Part shown: piece by piece, positions 50,201-61,300 of the stretch
Position numbering within the stretch: the first letter of the stretch is position 1
How the letters are laid out: every line of letters begins with the position of its first letter
DNA from: Smittia aterrima
Taxonomy: Eukaryota > Arthropoda > Insecta > Diptera > Chironomidae
Assembly (NCBI GenBank): GCA_033063855.1
Contig: CP093830.1
Coordinates: 8,494,854 to 8,558,853 of the forward strand
Reading direction: 5' to 3'
Length of the DNA: 64,000 nt
The notes under the pieces: generated by a model
What the model was told of the DNA's origin: nothing
The model's database searches: none
What the model saw: only the letters and a program-made list of their open reading frames with translations
Position numbers and translations under genes: made by a program

Positions 50201-53200
50201 AAACTCTATCGATTTTTTAAAGCAGGAGCTGAGTGTGCAATGAGTTTAGAAGAAAATTAGTTAACTTGTTTAATGATTTGTTTTTTTAAAAAAAAAATAC
50301 TTTAAATATTCAATTTGAATCTTGATAATTTTAACGTCCCAGCCAAGCGAAGGAAGCCAATGGACGTGAATTTCCATTTCATTAGCGTTGATTGCGTCAT
50401 TTTGTATTTCTCTATTTATAAATTTATCATTACTTTCTATTGAAGATATAAAATGATGACGGTAGGGAGCGAGCGACCAGCGAGCAAGAAATCAGAGTTT
50501 TACATCCGCGAATATTTCTTCCACCAACTCAAACGACAAATAAAAATTTATGTTTTCCATTTTATTAAACGGAAAATTTTTATAAGATTTCCTCGGATTT
50601 TTCATCTGTTTTCCTTCTCGTTGATCCGCTGAGGGTAAACAAATGTCTTCGGGGACGCATTCAATGGAAATTGGGTAACATAATTATGAATATCATAAAT
50701 ATTAAAATGATTCATCGTCATTATTGCATTAATGAACTTAAGTTCGTTTTCACCAGCCTCTGAAAGCAACAAAGACAAAACAAAATTTGTCGCCGAAACA
50801 AAAAAAACGTGAAAAATCCATTAAACAACATAAATTTCGTAATTCAGTGGATAATTTTAATTAAAAGACAAACATCACCAAATTAATAGTCGAAGGAAAG
50901 AACAAAAAGAGCTGGAAAATTCCAAAAGATGTGCACGAAAAAACACAGCGAAGCGGATTTCCACACATATCGTCAGCTATAAAGGAAAATTTATTCGCAA
51001 TTTCTACCGCTTGCATGCCTTTAAACTCGCTTCTCTCACAACATATCACGCTGGCTGCTGTTCAAGTATTTTTTTTCCATCAATGATACTCGAATGAGGG
51101 CTCTCAACCCTTTTGCTTTAAGTTTCCCTCATTCCTGTTCGTTTCGAAATGTTTAGAGCGAATGCAGAAAACGAGAGGTGGAAAATAAAAACTACAATTT
51201 AAAAGGCCTCGCAGGGAAATTTCTTATGCAATGTCACGCTAAAACATTCACTTTCACATTTTATAGATTTCAAGCGAAGACGAAACTTTGTCTTTTGTGT
51301 CACAAGGAACTAGTGCGTGGTGTAAATTTTAGTAGCGAGAGAATTTTAAGTGCAGAAGGCTGATGCTGATACATAAATAGTGTTGAGGAAATTATCGTCA
51401 CGACAGATACGAACTTAGGAAAATTTCTATTTTCTTTCCAAAAATTGAACCCTCAATTAAAATTTATGTTGCAGAAAATTCTACGAGCGTGTGCTGAAGA
51501 AAGATTCTCTGTTGCTCCCCATCGCAAGTGCTGACAGTTCCACCTTCTTTGCCATATTCGTAATTTTCTTTTCCTCCTCCTCACTCGATAAAAAGCGAAA
51601 CAATAATTATGAGTTCGAATAAAATTTTAATTAAATTTTCGCCGTAACTCTCGGTGAAAGGCTTTTCCGCAATAAAGGAAATCCATGCGAAATTTGTTAC
51701 GCTATCAGTCGGAGAAACGAAACGAGTTCGACACAATATTTTGTGTATTTTCATTGCTCGTGGTGCTGGTGGTTTTATCGCGAATAGCGTGAAAATAATA
51801 AATATTTGATGGTGACAAATATCCGAAATTTCGCTGTCTCTCTAATGCACAGCTTCTATTTGTTTCCGTGATGAACTCCGGTGGCTGCAAATGAGCGCGA
51901 TAAATTCTCATTTTGTTCAGAGATAGACACAGCGACGTATCGCATATGGTTGAGCATCATTACTCGAGAGTTATTACGATTATTGAAATTTCTGAATTGG
52001 AAGTTTATTTTAGTTTTATGTTCAGCTTTAAACTTGAAGTTCCTTCTACAATTTCAGAGAAACGCAAGAATATTTTTAATGATCATTCCATGTCAAACCT
52101 TTTCGCCAGCCACGACTTCAATTATCAAACTGCTTAGCATGTGAAAAGCTTTCATTCATTCTCCTCATTAAATGTTCGCTATAAGATTCTGATTTATGGA
52201 AACGAACATCAAAGCGACGATGAATCGTAAACCGTCGTGTGGTTTGAAGGAAATAAAAAAATAGACAAACACCATGGCGAACACACATTTAAATTATCAT
52301 TCATCATCGCGTTTCTTGCTGCTCTCCACCTCCATCCACTACATGCGCTGCCTTTTTAATTAAATCAAAAATCGCGCGCTTCATAATCATTTTCTTGTTT
52401 TAACAATAATTAATCTGAGGTCATATAGTGACATACTCATAAAAGGGCCAACGCCAACCATTATGACCATTAATTTTTAAATGAAAATTTATAGCAATTT
52501 CCGCGAGAATGTTCTCTCTCATGCATGGGAGAAAAAACTCATGAGAATTTATGTTTAGACCAACTACGAGTGCTTCGGTGACTTTTAAATTCGTTGCTGA
52601 CCCAATTCACTTTCTTTCTTCGTCTCATCGTTGGCGCGAGACCATTCGACACATAGAGCTAATGTTTGACAAGTCGAAAAAAAATTCAATCAGCAAAAAC
52701 GCTCGGCCTAACTTGATTCACAAGCTCGAAGAGTGAGCGAGGTAAAATCACATGTCACGATGGTTCACAATAAATCTTGCCATTATCAAACACGGTAATC
52801 TTTTATTCATGATTGTGGAGAATGATTTTTGTGGGCTGTCGTTGTCATGTCTTGCCTGAACTCTCTGCTTTTTTTTTCGCCTGAAGCCATATCTTGGTCG
52901 TAGCCAAACCTTCGTTTTTATAATAAAAAAATTCATGATAATCCAACTAATTATTATTGCTTTAATTTGACCACTGGCGCGATGTTTCAGCTTTGAAGAA
53001 TCGGTTGACAAACGGTGAGAGAGAGGGGCGGGGACGCAAGAAAAATCCACAAAGCATTCACATGTGTGATTAAAAATAATTAAATAATAAATTTAATTTA
53101 ATATTTTTTGTTGGCTTTCGGTGCTGTCGTGTGATTGTTAGGACAGTGCTGTAATTTAGTGACTGTTATCGTTGGTGGCAAATTGAATCCTTGCCTACGA

Positions 53201-56200
53201 GCTCATTCTAGAGATAATTTATCGCCGCTCTTTTATGTCTTTCCACATATTTTGAAGGTTGGTAAGCGACAATCATCACGGAAAGAAGGCAAAATCAAGA
53301 TTTCATGGAACTTCGTGTTAAATTGTGATTTTTATGATTTTCACTTTCAATTAACGAATTTGTTAATTATTCTCGCGGCAGGCTCATCAGCGTAAATCAA
53401 TCTCGACTCGACACTCACAGCTATTGTAAGCAGTCGTCGAAGAGCGAGAAGGCAAGGCTCGAAAATTGAATTAATTAATTTTTTTCAAGCCGTCGCGAGT
53501 CACACACGGTTTGTCATTTTTATAACGGAAAGGTAAATAACAAGTGGACTCATGCTGATACGCTATGATTAATGCTGTCTTGTTTGATTAAAAACTTGCA
53601 TAAATTAATGAAAAGCACTCTCTTCCCCTTTGCTCTTCGTGGAAATTATTCAGAACAGAAATATCTTTTGAAATAGTTTCTCAGCTTCCTTAATCTCTCG
53701 GAGAACCAAGATCTAAGTGAAAAACCCTTAAATCAGTTTACTGCAAAGAAAGGGATTTCAAGGAATTCTTTTGAGGGTTAATTTTTCCACCTACCACATA
53801 CTCGCCTTATTTCTTACTCTTGTTCTTTTGCCTTTTCCAGATTACAGACATTTTTCACATATTTTTCTCTCGCCCATCCCCAAATAAACTTGCTAGGGAT
53901 GTAACTGTGAGTGGCGGAAAGTTACAGAGGCCCATTACAATTTTTTGTGTCTTAAAAGAACGAAACTTTCAAACGACCTCAATCTCGTCCAAGACCAAAG
54001 CCTTTTGTCAAAGGCACACAAGAAACCAAACTTTCTTTCTCTTCTTCAGTGCGTGAGCTTCTTTCTTTTTCCTTCTCGCAAGACTTCGAGAAATTTATGG
54101 ACCCTTTTGCTTAGTTGTTTCAACATTTTTTTCCTCTCGCATTCCTCTCTCCACTGCAAGCCAGACACAAAAATGCTCCACAAAAACCCGAGAAAAGGAG
54201 TGAGCCTGTAGGATGAATTTATTGGTTTTCTTTTTCTCTCTTCTCGCATTAAATGCTTTATAATGATACTATTAAGCGATCTATTTGTTTTTCCTGTATC
54301 GCTTTGCAATAAATTTTCCATCCTCTCGCTTTTGCCAACCACTTAAGAAACTCTTCTTTTTCCCCTTTTTGGCGTCGCCTCGTTTTCTTTTCTCTATCCG
54401 GTCCGAAGTGCGGTTCAACCCTAAGTCTCAGGAATTTTCCTCTGCTGTTTATTTTTCTGTTAATAACCATCACTTGATTTATAGGAATTTGTAATGTGAT
54501 CCTATTTCAATATTTATTGAAAAAACAAACGAAAAGAGATTCTCAAGATTTTCATTTTAAGATGCTTTGGGGCTCTTGAATGTCCACTTTTGACTTGCTC
54601 ACTTGAGTTTTCTCATTGAATTTGATTAAAGATTTGGTGAGAATGTTAAAATAAGTTCTTGAAATGTTAATAAACTTTTCGTTTAGCTGATCATGTTACA
54701 ACAAAAACAAATCGAAACTTTTGGAGATATCTCGAGTCCAAAATTGAAATTCTTCTAAAAGGAAATGAAAAAAGCGCAGATACATGATGAATTAGCCTTC
54801 AAGGAGATGTTCCTCTCGCGATATTTCCTCGCTAATGTCATTAAGGACACTTTTAGCTTCGAGGTGGTTCGTTTGCTTTCGGGGTGACATTAAAGAATCG
54901 CAAGAGTGTCGGCATAAATAAAGCATAAATTACTTGTCTTATTAATAATTCGTACGAGTTTGTATCATTTCCAGTTCTTATTTTACGCCGCTTGCACCCT
55001 CAGCACGTTTGAAGTCCGATTTATGATAATTCCAATACTAAAGACTCGCAGAAAGAATAAAAAATATTTAATATTTCATGGCTTAAGACTTCAAATAATC
55101 ATATAATTTTTGATAAATGGAGAGCTCTTGTTTCTCTCTTTGAAATTTATTAGCATTCTAGATCATTGTGGACGACTAGGGAGATCAGCCAGTGCCATCA
55201 AATTGATTTTCGAATCGAAAATTTTTAAATTTCTTTGCCTGCTTACAATTAAAGGAAGCGAGAGAAAAAAAAAGTGAGGAACCCCTAGTGAAACATTATT
55301 TGAGCAGCAAAAACTCTCCAGCGCATTTGTTGTTATTTCCATCCCTTCATTTGCATAAATAAACTTTTCATTTTTTATCTCTCAGTTTTTTTCTTCTTTC
55401 CCACAACGAAAATCAATGAAAAATTTACGATCTAAATGAGCAAAAAAAAATAATAGAAAGGAAAGAGAAATGTTTCGAACTATAAGTGATTAAAAATATG
55501 AATTTAAATGATTTAAGCTGTAGAGAGAACTGTTTGATTGAAGCACAGCCAAGGGTTGTTGCTTGCAAGTAGGCGAGAGACAATGAGGCGAGGGTTCCGT
55601 GCAGACATTCTTTTCCTCCAAACAATTTTCAGCTCGTCTTTGATCTTTTATTAATTCGGAAAATGTTTTCGGGAAAGCATTTTCTATTCGCAAATAAATT
55701 TCAAACGCAGAGCTAAAAAGAAAAGCCTCGGATTACTATCGAGGATATGTTTTTGAGACTTCTGCTTGATGAAGGTTGCTGTTTCACCTCGGGAATGATT
55801 GTTGATGGTTGGTTTCGGTTGAAAACGAATAACAAAGAAAAGGTTAATACTTTTACGATAAGGCATAAATGTTTCTGGAAAATTTCTTCAATGAAAAGCG
55901 TCGAAAATGTGAAAACTTTTTTGCCAATTTACGCGCCTTGAGCTTTGAGATGAAGAGGAGAAGGAGAGGAATGCTTTTGAGTTGTAAGTTGTAAAAGTTT
56001 AACAATAAATTTTTATTGAAAGCGATTGAAACTGATTTCAGCTAAAGAATTTGCTTTCTACCTGGAAAAGTTTTCTTGTTCCGATCATTTTGAATAAGAA
56101 ATCTTGCGCTTCAATGTAATTTGGTTGAGTTATGTAAGGATTTGTTAATTGCCAGTCAACGACGAAAACTTGCGATTTAGTCTCGAATTTTCTTTTAGTT

Positions 56201-58024
56201 TCCGGAAGAAAATTTATTCAATTGTTGAGACCAAAAACTTTTTATTTAATTTTCTCGTTTCGCAAAAAGTTCTTGAACTCAAGCGAAAGCTGACATCACT
56301 CTCGAAGATTAAAGTTATGCAAGTTAAGCTGTCATTCTCCTTGCTCTCTCGTATTTGAAAAGACATTGATTTGCTGCACGAGAAACTTCATTTTGAAATG
56401 TTCAAATGTCCTCTGGCCCATCTCTTCCTGAACATGAATCTCAATCAGTAAATTAAACAGAAACGCAAATGCCGCAAATTTATTACAAATAGATAAAAAA
56501 AAATGAATAAGAAGCGAAAGAGAAAAAAAATCATCCTCGTCGGGGTATCGCAGGGCAGTTTAATGTAAATTGTAATTTTTAAATTGTATCCCGAGGTAAG
56601 ACATGATTGATATCAGTTTGAATTTTTTATTAAGATTTCCTCTTATTCAAGCTGCTTGTTTGCCATCTCTCTCGCATAAAGATTTTCCCCGCGTCTCGAT
56701 AAATTATTGTTATGAATTCTGGTTTTACGACTTCGAGGCTCGATGGAAAAATGAATGGCGGAAGGAGCAGGAAAGTTGCCATCCGAAGGGCACTTATGCG
56801 AATGAGCAAATGTAATCAAATTTATAAAAACATGCAATTTGTAAAATGAAAAAATATCCTCGCCTTTCCGATGGTTGACATTCGCGTTTGAAAGAAAAAT
56901 ATTTTTCCACCATTTTCGCTTGATTTGTCGTCGAGCAAAATCAATAAATTGAACAAACAGTCTCAAGCCAAGGCATCGCCCTCTTTTTTATCATCCGACG
57001 CTCGATTGGTTCCTTCAACACATCGACTCAACGTTATCGATAATTTTTTACCAATTTCCCTCAACACGCAAACTCGAATCGATGAGGAATCGTTCGCTTG
57101 TAGGTTGTGGCATAAGACACATCGATTCTCGATTCATTTTTTATGAAATCGCTTCAAAATGACAACCCTCGTGTGCCACGATCGATAAGTTAATTCTTGT
57201 AAAAAACTATCCCTTCGCATGATGTCATATGACTCAGTAAGGGGTTGGCTCGTGACCCTCTTCAAAACATAAATTATCGAATTATTTTCATTTATCTTTG
57301 TCCTTCGATCGTCAATGGAATGAAGTACACTAATTTCTTGATTTCATAACTCCCTTTCGTAGTTTTTACTTTCGAGTCTAAAATTTATAAATATTTTCAA
57401 CTTCAGGGACATAAACTCAACAACAATTCAACAACCATCGTCATTAAGCAAAACAAAACACAAAAAACTTCAAAATGATGTTTAAAAATAATTTTAAATA
57501 TCAAGTTGAGTTACATCTCGAGAGAAGAGTTGAGAAAAAACTAGAACCAAAAAGCATCTCGTGTCAATTGCTTCGAACGACAACATCAACAATGGGAAAT
57601 TCAAAAGTGGCAGTGGCATGAAATGTGAAAAACTTTCCAGTCCGAGAGAGTGTGAAAATCTCATGAAAACTAACAAAAGCAATGCAGTAATTACAACTCA
57701 AGTTCTCATTAAAAAGGTAGAAAGCAATAAGTTGTTGTTATAGTTTTACTTTTGTCGCTTGAAGAGAACTTTTATTTCACTCTCTTGTATGAAGAGCTAG
57801 TGTATCTGCTGACGTCATTGAAAGTGTCAAGACAACGCAGAGAGCTTCTCTTCAGCATCTCTTTAATCAATTTAAAATGGAATTCTCCTGATGACCTGAC
57901 GCAATCCTTATCTTTATCCACGCTTCCACTTCTTTCCTTCTTCCATCTCATCTCATTTACATCAGAACAAAATGCATTCTGATTATTTGTTTGCTTTTCA
58001 AAGCATCACGACAATTATACAAAT

Positions 58025-58380
58025 TCATACATGAATTCGTAGTGCACTCCAATTAGAAGGGATGGGGAGATTATGATGAGATGGTGAGTGAAGAGTTGAA
58101 ACATTGTTGACAATTGTTGACAAAATATCATCATTAATGCTGTCATTATTATTGCAATTGCATGCATGAAGTCGTCTCTCCATCTCATCGACTCGAGATG
58201 GAACTTTTTTGTGTTTTCTGTTTAAAATATTCTTATTACAAATGATGCAAGACTTGTGTCGATTTTTCGAGTCATTAGACACGTTTTTCCTCCAACATGC
58301 TTGAGAAAGCTTTACTGCCTTTCCATAACGACAATTGAATGAGGAACATTGAGCAAGCGAACTTATCAGACATCAATTCT
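58025..58380 (-). other. Doubtful open frame with paired cysteines
   Basis: A - strand frame is open from just after a stop at about 58370 down to TGA near 58025. It reads through CSSFNC, ACWRKN and SCIICNKN, then a basic stretch (NRKHKKVPSRVDEMERRLHAC) and an Asn-rich tail. The C-x4-C and C-x2-C spacing could suggest a zinc-binding fold, but it does not satisfy the THAP or other patterns I can check by eye. No ATG starts the frame at its 5' end, so it would need an upstream exon; an AG at the start of the open region is possible but has a weak polypyrimidine tract. It may be a chance frame or a decayed exon. Confidence 0.2.
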
Positions 58381-58384
58381 TCGT

Positions 58385-61300
58385 TCTACTCCAACTCAAA
58401 TTTACTGGAAAGAATTTTTCATCTCAGTGTCATTACAACAAAATTCATATTTGCTTAGGCGTAATGTAAAACACTTTCCCCAGTTTGTTTATAAACTACG
58501 TGTACAATAATGTTCAACTCTCGAGTATCAGATTCGTAACTTTTGAACATTGCCATGATAATTGACTTTAAATGGAGGAAACTCTTAATGTCAAATGTTT
58601 AATGTTTCTTATCAAAAAGCAAAATGAAATCACCAAAAAAATATTTAAAGGCTTTTGAATGAGTTTGGTGTCGAATGATTTTAGTTTTATGAATCGAACC
58701 GGAGAATCAGGATCTGATCGTCACTGAATATTATTTCCACCCTAAACTTGATTTCCTGAATAAAAATTTTCAATTTCATTTAATGTTTGATTGAAGTTTC
58801 AGTGAAAGCCTTAACGACATCTCCAACGACATCTCATTAAATCAAACAAAATATTTATGTTTGTTTATCTTTCATCATCTCGGAAAAACTATTTTCCTTC
58901 ATTAAACACGAGAAAGGGCTTAGACGAGAGAGCTAGATGTCTTCTTGATATTGAGAGCACGGGTTGAAAAATTTCAATTAGATTTTTAATAGCTCATGGC
59001 ACTCTTAGTTTAATGGTTTATGATTATGATTATTGTAAAGTCGAGTGTGTAGAGTTTTCCTGATATTTACTTACTCTCACTCGTGCGAGACGGGGAGAGC
59101 ACGATAAATTTTCCTTCGTCTCATTTCCCTTTTCAGCCTCAAAACGAAACGATTTTCGATGACTACCGCTTCCTATTCCGTATCATCAAGTCAAAGAATT
59201 CAAACTTTCGCACAGCTCAAGCTCAAAGTGTCAGAGAATCTTTTTGCATCATTGCGCGATGGTTTTAATTTCAAGCGGCAAAATAAATTTTTATTGCTTT
59301 TATAGACTTTCGAGGGAGATGAAAATGCCGGCTCGACAACTGCGAACTGACAAAATTACTTTATTGGAATTTCTATTGGATCTGATGGTGTTGCCATGAA
59401 TCACGTCGTCTTGTTTTAATTACAGCAACGCTCACTGAAGCGTCAATCTGACAACTCCGGAAAAAAGGGAAAGTAGTTGATAGTTGGCAAGAAGCTCGCA
59501 TTTCTTAAATTAAAGATTCCGACTTTATTTATGTCTTTAATGCCGTTTAATTTTCAATTTTCACTTTGGCAGTTTCTCAGGGCTTTAGGAATTTCCCTGA
59601 GTTATGTCGAGTGAGAAGTTTCCTCGAGTCTAATGACTCGTGAATTTTGAAGACGAAACTTTTCTCCCATTTACTAAGAGCGTTGATGTTTTTAATGACT
59701 TCGATAACATTCGACCGATAAGAATTGCTCTTGAGAAAAACAATTTCCCTTCAAACTCAAGATTTCTCCGTCGTAGCGAGAGCAGCAAAAAAAAACATGA
59801 AATAAATTGCACGACTGACTTGGGAAGTGATATTTTAGAGAAGCGACTGAAGCCAATAATTTATGCGCGTTTTAATTAACGCTTTTTATTGTTCGCAGAG
59901 GCTCTGGATGGAAAAAGATTGCGAGAGATGTCATTCGAGGCTAACAGGAAGGAAGTGAACCATTGAGTTTTTCGAGAGACATTATTCTGTTTTATTGAAT
60001 TTTTTTCTGCTGCCACTCGCCGCTCTCTTTTTTTCACAGGGATAAGTTTCCTTCAGATGATCGTTAAAACAATTTTTTTTTGCTGGTCCCGGTAGTGTTG
60101 AATATTCATCGGCACATGCCTGAGATATCTCGCGTCTAGCATTGTGCTTCGACCAATAGTCAGCCATAAATTTGCGGTGTTTTCTTTAATTTACATTTTC
60201 CTTTTTTTTCGTTTTCACTCGACACGATTGTTAAACCGAGAACAAAAATACTTTTCCACATGATTCTCCAATAAGCTGAAACCCGTTTAAAAACATTCCA
60301 AACTTGAATTTCGATTAATTCTCGTTCATTATTGTCATCGCATTAATTTTTATGGCTTGTTTTTGCCAAATTCATCCTTCTCCTCCCTTGGAAAGTCGTT
60401 TCGATTGCAGGGATGGCGAGGACTTGTTGCTATTGCAAATTGACTCACTGATAATGAAAATAACATTGTAGCGATGACACCCACGCGCGAGACGCAAAAA
60501 CGCTGGCCGAGAGGAGGCAAAAAAAAAGAAACATTTTAAACATTTATTATCATTGGATGTTGTGGCGGTGTCATTTATTAATATTATTGCATCCTCCGCG
60601 CGACAGCAATTTTTTGCACGGTTCGAATTTTATGTTGCATTAATTATGTGATTGTAGTTGAGTTGTGGAACCAATTGATGTGGAAAATTTGCATAAAATG
60701 TGAGTCAAAAATTTTCCATTGGCTCGCGATTATTCTGTGAGTTAACAGCGAGCTCTGTGGAAAGTCAGGAAGAAAGAAAATTGTGCAATATTAACATTTG
60801 CATAAAATATGCATCGAGAAAGAAAATTCCGTTACAGTTTTTCCCTCATCTGCTTCAGTCTCGTTTACCAGCATGTTGCATGGACAATTTGAATGAATTC
60901 AATGGAAACAGTTTAACTTTTTTTTTCCCTTCTCACGAGTCGTGAGAAATTTAAGGGAAAATTCACTTTTCTCCTTCGCCCTTGCATGTGTTGGTTGAAA
61001 GTTTGATTGTGTCAGTGGAATTTCCCCTCGTTTTATTGTTGAGGGGAAATTCGGTTTGATTTTGTTTCCTTTAGAAGTTTTATTCATGCGAATGCTTCCT
61101 CGTCGTCAACATGCTTCAACTTTTTCTTCTCAATCCTGACGTTCGTAAAATAAACGACAAGTTTATCGCTTGAACTTTTCTCGTTACTTTTAATCTTCTC
61201 ATTTTATCCCTCGAGGTCACTGTTGGGTCAATTATTGAGGAAATTGAATAAGCTACCGTAACCGTTCGTCCATCATTTCAATCCTGAAAAATTGAAATCA

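Larger units (their letters stand above)
35715..58020. other. Gene-poor region, no supportable gene
   Basis: About 22 kb with only short frames, the longest about 100 codons, all with A/T-driven composition and usually mirrored by frames on the opposite strand. CT/GA runs lie at 36082-36095, 41228-41240 and 46179-46190, and small palindromes at 37023-37047 and 46702-46724. Such a stretch could be a long intron or a regulatory landscape of a gene outside the window. Small exons could be missed by eye. Confidence 0.5.

Noticed and set aside
59982..60167. ATG-started 61-codon - strand frame (MADYWSKHNARREISQ...)
   Set aside because: The beginning looks protein-like, but it runs into poly-A-driven lysines and lacks promoter, splice or domain support.
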